Positions 23,912-33,765 of a DNA stretch of 64,000 nt are shown here, piece by piece (the stretch's first letter is position 1; the number at the start of each line of letters is the position of its first letter). Source of the DNA: Rhizodiscina lignyota (taxonomy: Eukaryota > Ascomycota > Dothideomycetes > Aulographales > Rhizodiscinaceae); assembly GCA_010015805.1 (NCBI GenBank), contig ML978123.1, positions 2,170,001-2,234,000 of the forward strand, in the 5' to 3' direction. The notes under the pieces are model-generated. The model had not been told where the DNA came from, ran no database searches, and saw only the letters and a list, made by a program, of their open reading frames with translations. Both the position numbers and the translations under genes were made by a program.

Positions 23912-25493
23912 TTAAGCTTTTTGGACCTTCTTCCCAATGCTGACATCCAGACTCCCAATAAACCACGCAGCGGTAAAGACAGCAAAGGCGGCAACTGATA
24001 TTGTAATGGGCTTGCGGTATGCAGAACCCCATGCGTAGTCGTACGTGACGATGAGCTCCGTGTCGCGCAATTCATCGACGAGGTTGAGCGCTGTGAGGGA
24101 AAGGGTAGGTCGACCGAGTGTGTCCATGAAAGTACGATGGATGGAAGTGTCGTTGCCGACGAGTGGGACGGTGGTATCGAACTTAATGTTCCTGGTGCTT
24201 TTGTTAGCATGCTGTCTGTGAGCTGCGGCGAGTATACATACCTTGACCCTTCGGGGAGGATGACGCGCAGCTCGACACGCTCATATTCCAAGCCCTCCGC
24301 CAACTTTGGCCCTTCCAGGAATGGCACCTTCAAAACGTACCCATCTCCGCTCGTCGATTTCCTCAGGAAGTTGGCCGCATCGCCATTCCAGCCGATCTTG
24401 AAGCTGTAATTCCACTTTCCGAACAACGGGTACCTGGGCTTAAGCCAAAGCTCTGCCTCCCTGCTGTTACTTCTGAACCTGCTCGTGCTCACGTTGCCAA
24501 TGTCGTCAGTGAAGTACGCATCCGCCGAACCGGGCCGGAGCGGGATTCTCATGTCCTTCAGCGCTGTCGTCGGAGGGTTCGCATATTGCGCCATCTGCCA
24601 CTTGACACGAGAGAAGTGGTCCTGCAATCCAGCGGCGCGGTTTGAAAGCCAGAACCTGTCCTCGAATGCAACATTACCACCCCAATGCGAAACTTCAATG
24701 TCCCGCTCAAGCAAACTAGCGTGCGTAAGGGGGAAGGTGAACTCGTAGCGTACGCTGATTGGCTCCTCTGCGCCAGCTGGCACGTCTTTATATGGACCGT
24801 ATGTGAGCTTCCTTGCCGACTTGGAGGGCTCCACGGAATCAGGCAGGACAGTATAATCAGTAATACGTGAAGAAGGGAAGGTGATGATGGTTGACTGCGT
24901 GATGACAGGGTAGGAGGACGGCGCGTAAGCGGAGAGGGTGTGCTGGACGTGCTGAGAGGACATTTGTTCAATAAGCTCGGGGAGTGGCCGTAAAGCGGAC
25001 AAGATGTGGTATTTCACAACCAATGTCTTCTCTGCCTTCGGCGCAAGAGGCTCGCGGAGGGTGATTTTGTAGAACTCGGTGGAGCTGGTAGAGAACCAGT
25101 TAGCATTGGAATAAACAAAATGAGCCATTGAGCTGCTCACCTTTCAGTGTCATATTCAACAACATCTGTCTCGTAAAGCTTGCTCTTGATCCCCTTCTCA
25201 TATGCCTGGAACCCGCCAATTCTTGAAATCACGTCCGACTCGAAAGGTATATATAATTCTGTCTGCGGCTCCTTGTCCACATTCTTGACTGTGGCCTCCC
25301 ACGTCTGCTTGGGATAGACTTTCTCCAAATTGACATGTCGCTCAAGTTTCGATATGCTGAATACCTGCGGGGGCTTGAAATTGGCAGGAAGAATCTGTTT
25401 GGAGCTCAACGGCTTCGTCAAGTTGGAATCTGCGGCTGCGATGCTGTTGAAAAGAGCTGCGATGCAGCTGAGGCCGAAGAAGAACGACTTCAT
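23912..25493 (-). CDS. OST1: Ribophorin I, oligosaccharyltransferase subunit
   Basis: Exons 25493-25141, 25084-24242 and 24191-23912 encode 491 residues; introns are 56 and 50 nt. OST1 is a core subunit of the ER oligosaccharyltransferase that moves the glycan from dolichol to Asn in nascent proteins. A signal peptide occupies about 1-21 (MKSFFFGLSCIAALFNSIAA). The lumenal region has ribophorin I landmarks: the YFTDDIGNVSTS block and YPLFGKWNYSFKIGW, with RDIEVSHWGGN upstream. One transmembrane helix lies near the C-terminus (ITISVAAFAVFTAAWFIG), followed by a short cytosolic tail ending KKVQKA. Length is close to the yeast protein (476 residues). Nothing is missing. Confidence 0.93.
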
Positions 25494-26625
25494 GGCGGAC
25501 GAAGAGAATGGCCCTGAGCGTGCTCAGCTGCCGCCGGCATGAAAATGCCGTAGAATGTTGTGATGTTGGCGATGTTGACACAGATGCATCAACGTCGCTC
25601 AAACCATTGCGTGGCTTTTTGGAGCTCCAAGGTTTCCCTACGCGCGGCTGAATGCCGGGTATTTCACAACGAACCTTACAAGCAGAGACAGACTAACAGG
25701 CGTATCGCATGTTCTACCTGCGTCAAACCCTAGAAAGTCATCGTTTTGGATTCCACCATTTGCTGGATAATGCTTCATGACAATGTGGAACGAGACCCTC
25801 GGGCGATCTAACAACTTCCACTCCACAAGGATACATACCTATTCATCTGGAAGTTCAGCAGTCGAAGGACGGATATGGACTTGATATGACTACCAATTCC
25901 GATATGAACCTTCTAAATACAACACCAATTCGCAAATTCAAGCATGGCCCCCAATCTACAGCATCATCTTCGAAGCCTGAAAGAAGATGAATGAAGATTT
26001 CAACTCCAAGAAAGGTGGAATGTAAAAGATGTGACGCCCTCTTGAACCAAGCCGATGGTCGAAGAAAACCTTTTCTCCTTCGGCCCAACAAAGTAGCGAG
26101 GCAAGAAATGCTACCCTTCACAGCCTACTACATCGTAGCTGGAAATATATTGCCCTGGCGAATGATATCCATGCCACAGTTATCCTTCCCGTACGCCTTA
26201 CTCGTTGCACGTGCGCTTCCTCCAAATTGTGACTATATGAAAGGCAACAACCCTTATAACTGATCGATCCGCCAGCGCAGACAGATTACGGAGGCCTTCG
26301 CGGTACTTCGCGGCGAAAGCGGTTGTAAGCCTGCGCAAGCCTACCTGGAGGAGTGCAACACATAATGGAATCATAATTTATCATGCTTATGAATGACGTA
26401 GTGAATAAATTGGTAAGATTTCATCTCATTTTCGCAACTGTGGCTCGAGAGTTTGGGAAGTTTCGATCCAATGTACCAAAAAGATTCCAAAACAGATCTG
26501 AATCGTGCGGCACCTTGACATATGCCAACTGAAAGCACTTCAAACGTCTGACAATCCCTTACTTGGCAAATGATTATTTGCCGGAAATTGATTAATCCAG
26601 ACTCTGCTTTTCCTGCTATTAGGAT
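25494..26625. other. Intergenic: OST1 promoter side
   Basis: 1.1 kb holding the OST1 5' flank and the 3' flank of the small secreted protein gene. Short frames on both strands at 25.85-26.26 kb overlap and match nothing I know. AT-rich from 26,370 to 26,600. Confidence 0.35.
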
Positions 26626-27026
26626 CTACCTAACAGCTCCAGCGCAGGCCTTTTGAGCCAGGTCAGTACGTTTCGCAGAGCTAATTGGTCGTCGATAATA
26701 ATACTTACAGCTGGCCCCGAACACCCTTCGAAGTCGCAGTTGAATGCCTCGCACACACCAACTCCAGATTGCCCCGGAATACACCGCTGTCCAGATATAC
26801 AAGGCACATTTTCCTCAAATCCGGTGCTCGCCCCACTTTGCGGTATCAGAACGACTTGACAGGAAGTGGTGCCGTCACTGTTCTCAGTGCATAGTCCGTT
26901 GATCGACTCCGTTTGGCGGCCGAACAAGAGACGTGCAGGAGCCCCGTACAAGTGGCGTGCAGGAGTAGACGCGGCCGTGCCGACGCTGATAGCCAGAGAG
27001 GCAAGAATGAAATCGAACAAATGCAT
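26626..27026 (-). CDS. Small secreted cysteine-rich protein
   Basis: Exon 1 is 27026-26709 and exon 2 is 26649-26626, for 113 residues. Reading through the 59-nt intron gives a longer tail with no Cys, while splicing (GTAAGT donor, ACTGAC branch-like site, AAAAG acceptor) gives the short end GPAACAGAVR and an eighth cysteine. Residues 1-19 are a signal peptide (MHLFDFILASLAISVGTAA); a possible pro-region ends near GRQ (about 38). The mature part has eight cysteines, an even number consistent with four disulfides. I recognise no named family. Small size, secretion and cysteine content are usual for fungal apoplastic proteins, including effectors, but a role in host interaction is inference only. 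Confidence 0.6.
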
Positions 27027-28005
27027 CTTGACAGAAGTAGAAAGTGGACTAAAGTTCAGGTGTGACTTGATGAGATATTCAGTCTTTACAGAACTTGCTG
27101 ATTTATAGGCAGAATGGACTTCTTTGTTAGCTAATAGCTATCGTCCGGTGATTCCAAAGAGGACGGTCGCATCAATGCAGGTTCGGCCCCAGAGGACAAT
27201 GATTCCTTCATCTTTCGTGAGATGAGATGTTGAAGTTCGTGGTAAATTTGTTTGAAACTGTTCAGTAATCGATGGTAGTATGAGAGGGTAAGTTAGTAAC
27301 AGTGTATGGAATAGACGCGGCCGCAAAAGAATACATGGATGCCAGCTGACATTTAGCAAGTACCAGCATTATGGCCATTGTTATAGGCCTTTGAGATTAT
27401 TAGAAGTTTCGGAAAATCGTTGTGATTCCGTTGCAAGTACCGTGTGGGCGGATATGTTGACGTCCGGCAGGATTTCCACTATGTCGTGTTGGTTGGGGCG
27501 GGTTCGGTTGCCTAACTTGATTGGGGAGTAGAGTAAGCATCCTTTTCTCTCTTTAGCGATTGAACAAGGCATCTTTCTCACTGTGTCCGATGTCAACCTG
27601 GGCTCAACCTGGCGTGGCTGATGACGTTTGAAAGCTAAAGCGTCTAAGTCTTCGCCAGCGTTTTGCTATTAGTAGTAATTAGGTACATACCCCGGCTCTG
27701 ACCGTCTATAGACAGCTTCTTTGAGCCACCCTTGACCCACGGTACTGGCTTTACAGGTGCAGTGTATCTCATCTTAATGCGCGATCCTGGGTCCAAGGTT
27801 GATGCTGAACTGACCTAATTCCAGTCATTATGCTTAGATATCTTGCCATACACAGACTAACTTCTTCTGTCGGCATCCTACACAGGGAATCCCACACTGA
27901 CTCAAGCGTGGGTTTTGTCCAAGTCGTCCTTCCGTCTCTAATTTCAAAGCATTCATTTCATCTTCCATTATTCCAGTCCTGCGTGCCATCTTGCCGCCAA
28001 TTACC
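27027..28005. other. Intergenic between divergent genes
   Basis: About 1 kb carrying the presumed promoters of the small secreted protein (-) and the DUF3431 gene (+). Minus-strand frames at 27.1-27.6 kb have no family resemblance. No RNA gene seen. Confidence 0.35.
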
Positions 28006-28908
28006 ATGTTTCGGTATGCTCGTGTATTGCTCCTCAGCATTATTTGTGTCATTGTCATTCTCAGTGTTCTTCCCACTCAAGATTTTCAGATAAGGTCTGA
28101 GCAATTCATATCTAGGACCGATGGACCGCAAGCAGATACTGCCAACTTCTCCACAAACTGGCCTGACTCAGCCTTCGGTGTCTTCGTATGCTTAAAGACC
28201 GACGATCGTGCATGGATCGATGAGGAGCTATCATTCATTCCACAGAAAAACCGAGTCTTCTACTTCGCTGACGATGTCACCGCTCAACATCATCCACCGC
28301 TAAACCAAGGACGAGAAGCAATGTCTTACTTGAGTTTCATTGTTGAGCACTATGACGACCTACCTGATATAATGGTTTTCCTACATTGCCACTGTGACAG
28401 TCCACACAACAACCGAAGATTTTCGGACCGAACTTCTCCCATGCTGTCGTCCCTGAATTTCTCTCACGTAACGAAACGTGGGTTCGTAAACCTCCTCTGC
28501 GACCGGGACGGTACTCCAGGATGCAATCCCGCGAAAGTGTATGAGCTTCACCGCCTTTCGTCGCCGTCATTTCGCAACATTGACATGTCGACGCACCACC
28601 GGCTGTTTACTCAAAGTCTTGCCGATACCCTACGGACAATCACAGCCGACCTTCCGAAAGAGATCCTGGTTCCTCGTGGAGCACAGTTCGCAGTTACGCG
28701 GGAGACCGTCAAAGCTGTTCCGCTCCAGCATTTTGAGCTACTTTTAGCACGTTTGATGCACCTTGGCCCTGATCCTGGAGAAAGTTTCAGAGCAGGACAG
28801 ATCATGGAGAACTTATGGCATGTCATATTCCTTGGTGCAGACCACGGTGTGCTCTGTGCTCCCGAAGACGAGTGCTATTGCCACCTTTACAGCATGTGCG
28901 CAGATTAA
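28006..28908 (+). CDS. DUF3431-type fungal type II membrane protein
   Basis: Single exon, 300 residues from the ATG at 28006. A short N-terminus is followed by one hydrophobic span (about 6-23, VLLLSIICVIVILSVL), fitting a type II anchor or uncleaved signal. The remainder matches the DUF3431 family as I know it: FFADD-type block (RVFYFADD), LSFIVEHYDDLPDIMVFLH, a central region with paired cysteines, PRGAQFAVTRE and a C-terminal MENLWHVIFLG. These proteins are common in ascomycetes and look like glycosyltransferase-type Golgi proteins, but no reaction is established to my knowledge. Not part of a visible cluster. Confidence 0.72.
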   Translation: MFRYARVLLLSIICVIVILSVLPTQDFQIRSEQFISRTDGPQADTANFSTNWPDSAFGVFVCLKTDDRAWIDEELSFIPQKNRVFYFADDVTAQHHPPLNQGREAMSYLSFIVEHYDDLPDIMVFLHCHCDSPHNNRRFSDRTSPMLSSLNFSHVTKRGFVNLLCDRDGTPGCNPAKVYELHRLSSPSFRNIDMSTHHRLFTQSLADTLRTITADLPKEILVPRGAQFAVTRETVKAVPLQHFELLLARLMHLGPDPGESFRAGQIMENLWHVIFLGADHGVLCAPEDECYCHLYSMCAD

Positions 28909-29178
28909 TTGATGAACGGAAATGGATTGCTTATAAGCATGAGAATACCATTAGTGTTATGTTGGATTACGATTACCCTGGACCCTAAAAGATTCGAAAA
29001 GAAAATAATCCACTCCGGTCTCCGCCACCGACCTCAACTCCACACTACTACACACGACACCTCCAACAGATCTTAGGGTTCCTGTTCTTGGTCATCTTCG
29101 AAGAAACCGCTACCTTTCACTGAGTCTCCCACTTTGGGACCTTGCCTTACCAACTCACGCCGCTCAATGCTGGCACTT

Positions 29179-30122
29179 TCAGTCATTGGAGGAAGATGAG
29201 GACTCGGCTTGGAGAGGATCCTCCCACCGTACGGCCACATCTCGATATTGGTTGATATATTGGAGGGCCACATAGCACCAGTGATTTACAGATAAGCCAT
29301 CTGGAATTGGCCTTCCGCGATCTTTCAGCTCGTCCTTGTAGCCCTCCATTGCTTTTTCTGTGATGGGCTTTAGGTAGCACTCCACTTCATATTTGCCGTG
29401 GTGCTCAAGAATATGACGGGATCTTTCAATGTTCCACGGGATGTGTTGCTTCCACCACTCGCAGAAATCTCGAAAGCGTTCTACGCTGATATTCTCATCC
29501 GTAAGGATTTCCATCGCGATGGGTCTGAAACGTACTCCTTCTGTGAACTTGCTGATGGCGTAGCTGCACTGCACTATGTGCCATGCCGTTGTCTTGTTCT
29601 CTGGCATGTCCTCATACTTAAGCATGGGTTCAGCGCGGCGGTACTCTCCTTCCATGAGAAATTCGCTCAACATTCCGACTGCTGCCTGGGCTCGGATTGG
29701 GTCTTCTTTGTCGCTGGCCTCTTCCTTGAGCTCAGCGATGCTCTTTCCTGACGCCCATTCAACAAAGAGATCCTTAATACCATCGAAGTGCGAGGGCTGG
29801 GTCATGGTGTACAGTCGGAATACACTGCCAATATGAGTTACAATTCTTGCCCGGACATCTGGCGCCGAGCGATACTCACGGATGCTCAAATTCTTTCACT
29901 GATACCACGATTCTTGAGGTTGTTGTACTGTCTTGGAAACTGGAGCTTTCCTGGACCGCTATGAGGCATATTTATATATTGGTCAGTCATGGCGGGCTTT
30001 TGTACGTCTACATCTGTCGTTACTGTCTTCCAACCCAACCCGCTGTCAATGTTATGATGTGGTACGGCCACAATGAGTTCCTCGATATGGAAGCCAAGTT
30101 CCGGTTGAGAAGTTGTCTGCAT
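29179..30122 (-). CDS. Unknown fungal protein, two-exon model
   Basis: I propose exon 1 30122-29906 and exon 2 29858-29179 (47-nt intron, donor GTATCA, acceptor GCCAG), 298 residues in matching phase (NLKNR-D-VRARIV). A shorter alternative starts at the ATG at 29805 (208 residues, beginning MTQPSHFDGIKDLF). The second exon clearly looks coding: amphipathic, rich in Trp, Glu and Lys, with segments such as FCEWWKQHIPWNIERSRH and VNHWCYVALQYINQYRD. No signal peptide or membrane span. I recognise no domain. The upstream exon is less certain than the downstream one. Confidence 0.5.
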
Positions 30123-31075
30123 GGGAATAGTAACCTTGATAGTCAGATACAGCGGATGGCAAATTGTACATTCACGGCCAAAATGTCTGTGAATTGCAGC
30201 ACATGCTAGAAATGCCTCGGCGTTTGTCGAGGCATTGGCTACGGAGACGCATCGTCATGTCTGACGCAAGGAAATCGAATTGCATCCGACGCGTCACTAC
30301 TTACCAGTACAATCTATTGTCATGTCTAATAGCGAACCGCGGCAAGCCAGCGACGGCGTGTCAAAACAGCTGATAATTGGCTCTGATTTCCGATGTGCGA
30401 TACGTTCTTTGTTCTGTTGGGGGCGGGCATGGGATAGGGCGCGAAGCGTGTCTCTGTCGATCGCCACTGGAGCCTATGTACCGCATAGCGTTCCACGGCT
30501 GATCTGTTGGACGCATTGTCAAGAACAGTTAACCAGGAAGAAGAATGCAGCTTTCATTAGCCTGCGTTGTGAATGTTCATTGTGCTGACTTGACCAGCAT
30601 CAGCCCAAGCCGGCGCTAATCTGCAATTGTTGCACGAGATCGCAGTCCAAGGGATTCTGATTCGAGGAAGAGGTTCGAAATGTTTCTGAAGCGTAGTCCA
30701 GCTGAGGTTATGATGAATTAGATTGTACCTGGTTCTGGAGGTGTCGTTGCTTGACCGTACGTAACGGGCTGAATCTCGCTAGAAAAGCAGCTAAGCAGAT
30801 CCGGGGTCGAGAATCTGGAAACTAGATATATCGAGACTCAGTCAAAAGTGTACACGCTTAGTTAGACACCACTCCGAAGGAAATATAAGTATTAATAGTA
30901 GGCATCGTAGTTTCGAGCGTACACTTGTTCAGGAAACCAATTCCTAAGAAAGCAAACCTGAGAAGATCGCAGCTTCGCAGATACGTGTTCAATGATGAAA
31001 GCCGTTACCACTTCAGCACCTGTACTTGCAGTGAGGTTCTGTCCGACATGGTACCCGATAAGCCAACAAAATGTG
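30123..31075. other. Intergenic, no gene seen
   Basis: About 950 nt without a convincing frame. It contains the 5' flank of the unknown minus-strand gene and the 3' side of the interrupted F-box-like gene. Confidence 0.35.
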
Positions 31076-31498
31076 TCAATTGTCTTTCAATAACATCGTT
31101 GCCACAATCGACCATCTAAGCCTCAAGCGCATCAGCCAACAACAGAAGACAGTTGCCCGCATCGAAGTCTGTAATTTGTTTATAAAGTCGGTCATCTGGC
31201 AAATAGATTCACTGAAAGTCAAAGACTTCAGCCTCGAAGGGTAGTCGAATAATGCATCGGGATAATCCGACTTCATTTGGGAGGAAATTCAATCCGCCAC
31301 GAATGCCATTTCTTTTTGGATTTGATGGTTGACGTGATACAAAGCTTCGAAAGTGTGTTGGGAGTTCTGAATCGCAATCTCTAGAAGAGAAAGCTCCGAT
31401 GTGGCCGGAATGTCGACTGCATGAGCAAAGATCGCTTGACGCAATTCGATTGGCAGTCCCAACAGTGTCGGCGGGTTTGAAGATGAACTTAAATTCAT
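31076..31498 (-). pseudogene. F-box-like gene interrupted by an in-frame TGA
   Basis: From the ATG at 31498 the frame reads an F-box-like start (TLLGLPIELRQAIFAHAV) and a typical downstream YHVNHQIQKEM segment, then stops at TGA 31291-31289. The same frame stays open for another 70 codons to 31076 (DALFDYPSRLKSLTFSESICQMTDFINKL), which also looks coding. The two halves join as one 140-residue protein if the TGA were a sense codon; a tryptophan TGG-to-TGA transition would explain it. Fungal F-box/LRR-like genes are numerous and often decay. Alternatives are an unrecognised intron across the stop, or a sequencing error. Confidence 0.5.
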
Positions 31499-31866
31499 GT
31501 TCGCGATGGCTTAAGTCGTCGAAGGTGAACTGGACGATGAAAATCAGCCAAATCCGCTGAAGGGACATATTTGAGAGGGATTGCGATAGTGAAGCCATCG
31601 TACATCATCAAGAAACCAAAGACGAAGTTTATTGTGTCCGCCGGTATTGCCTTCACGTCAAAGGTGCTCGAAGGTGCTAAACTCGCACTGTCGGAAGATT
31701 TGAAAGGGATTGAGGTGATGTGGGTTGAGGCATGGTACTCCGACCCCTCCAAATTGTACCGTGCGCGAAACCGTTGTCGAACACAGGACCGATTGGCTTA
31801 TTTTGAGCGTGTTGTAGAAGTGAGGATCCGTAGGCCGTAAATATGCGTCAAATATAGCCGCTGAAC
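31499..31866. other. Intergenic gap
   Basis: Short gap between the interrupted F-box-like gene and the kinase. Overlapping frames on both strands (31,495-31,840) look fortuitous, although the plus-strand one contains a run of plausible codons. No assignment. Confidence 0.3.
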
Positions 31867-32799
31867 TCATCGATCGTGGAAGAAGTCGTGGTCGAGTGCC
31901 TCTGCTGCCGATAGCCTCTGGACACTCTCGTATCGCACCATCTTGCGGACCAAGTCCCTGCCAACTGACGAAGCTCCGGGTAACAAAGTATCCCATGGTT
32001 GCGCTGGGTAGTTGTAGAATTCCATCTTTCCCCAGTCGCGCATATTCGCAGCTTCAGGCCATGTCTCCAGTGTTGGCGTGCCAAGTTTCTTAAATATGCT
32101 TCGAATGAGCGCCAGTTCGCTGCCCAAATCTCCTGCCTCAAATAAACTCTCGATGCTGCCATCAATTACTTCGGCAACAACACAGCCGGCGGCCCACATG
32201 TCAAGCGCGAAGCTATATGAAGTGTTGCCAAAGAGCAATTCTGGTGGACGATAACAGGTGGTGCCTACGTCAGTAATTTTTTGGTCGGCCGGCTCGGACG
32301 CTTTGTCAAGCGGGTCCCATACAATGCCAAAATCTGCAAGGTATGCAGGTCCGGTCGGCGAGTGAAGCAAGATGTTTGATGGCTTGATATCTCGATGGAT
32401 AATCCCAAGTGAATGGAGGTGCGCAAGCGCGGAGAAGAGATCTCGCAGACAATTCCTCCGCTGATTCGAGCTAAATGCCACACCCTTTGACATCAAAGAT
32501 GGGAGATCGTGATACATAAATGGAAATACCAGCACCAGTCGAGAACCCGCCAATTGAAAGGCTTCGACTAGTGGAATTACGTTGGAGGAGGCAGCACGTC
32601 GAAGGACGCGAGCCTCGCGATAAGCATCGTGTGGAGGTTGCAAGGCAGTGAGCTCCATAACTTTCAGCGCCACCAACTCCGTTCGCGCCTGTCTGCTGCT
32701 TTCCTCACCGGTGTGGCCAGACAGCGATCGTGCTCTGTATACGGTCGAGGTTACACCATTTCGGTAATACGCTGCGTTTTGATATCGACCAATAGTCAT
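31867..32799 (-). CDS. CDK-like protein kinase, Csk1-type
   Basis: Single exon, 310 residues, essentially only a kinase domain. Motifs: beta-3 lysine in VALKVMEL, catalytic loop HRDIKPSNIL, metal-binding DFG in ADFGIVW, activation segment DVGTTCYRPPELL, and DMWAAGCVVAEV. The glycine-rich loop is degenerate (RNGVTSTVYRA, one glycine), and the FPFMYHDL hinge resembles the fission-yeast CDK-activating kinase Csk1. Csk1 phosphorylates T-loops of CDKs such as Cdk7/Mcs6. The assignment to Csk1 and not another CDK-like kinase rests on these few motifs. It is divergent from SYP1. Confidence 0.7.
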   Translation of the reverse strand: MTIGRYQNAAYYRNGVTSTVYRARSLSGHTGEESSRQARTELVALKVMELTALQPPHDAYREARVLRRAASSNVIPLVEAFQLAGSRLVLVFPFMYHDLPSLMSKGVAFSSNQRRNCLRDLFSALAHLHSLGIIHRDIKPSNILLHSPTGPAYLADFGIVWDPLDKASEPADQKITDVGTTCYRPPELLFGNTSYSFALDMWAAGCVVAEVIDGSIESLFEAGDLGSELALIRSIFKKLGTPTLETWPEAANMRDWGKMEFYNYPAQPWDTLLPGASSVGRDLVRKMVRYESVQRLSAAEALDHDFFHDR

Positions 32800-33765
32800 A
32801 CCACCTTCATTCGTGGTATCACCATCAATGCTTGGCTACCATGGGTCAACGCAGGCTTCAAAGCTACCCTGCCGGTGTGATATACCTCTGATTGCTCACC
32901 GACACCCTCTGATCGACCCTTGTCCTCCAATTCAACAGTAAAAGCACCACACTGCTGATGGTATTCGGCCTATATGAACATAAGCACCCTGATGGACACC
33001 AATCAAAGGCAACCTAGACCGACAAGAGATGCTGCGGATTTGTAGATGTCATCCTCTGCAGACTTGGCCTTGCGGCGAGCTTCTGTTGAATCTAAGGATG
33101 AACTCGATCTAACATATGCCGAGCTTCTAGAGTTAGGCAAAATTAGAAACGCCTTAAGAGGTTTGTAAAACTCGTATGCTTGTGTGAGATCAAGGTGATG
33201 TGGGAGTGCGTTTGACGCTGACAGACATAGAGGGAAGAAACTTGCATTTTGACAACAGACGTAAATCTATCAGAAAAGCTCAACGAGGAGCGCCAGTGCT
33301 CAGAGCCAGACATTCTGGTGTTTTTGACACTCTGATTAAAGAAGAGACAAGAATTGCTTAAGATAGGTAGAAGCTTTACATATTCATGAGATAAATGCCC
33401 CTTTCCAACTCCACACAGCAACCGCTCAGAGAACTCCGGTAACTGGCATCAAGATCAGTTCAGACCGCCTGTCAGGACCGTGCAAGACCATAAAACACAT
33501 TAGCAGTAGATAAGTTGCCTCTGCATCGATTCGCGAACAGTCACTTGGGTACTTTACCAGTGAAAAGAGCCTTCAATCGGTGCGTATCACGGTGTGCTGA
33601 CTAACACCCGACATCGTCATCGCCCGACCGGGTCGTGACGGGGACGGGCTTGCATCCACCACACGTCAACCGAAGCTTGAACTGCTTGGCCTGCCATTTT
33701 TCCTCCGCAGCGAGCGCTTGTCTACTCGTTTGTCACTCCTTTTGTCTATATTTCTCCAATCCGCG
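32800..33765. other. Shared 5' region of the kinase and SYP1
   Basis: About 970 nt between divergent genes. No gene or recognisable regulatory motif beyond pyrimidine-rich runs before the SYP1 start. Confidence 0.35.
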
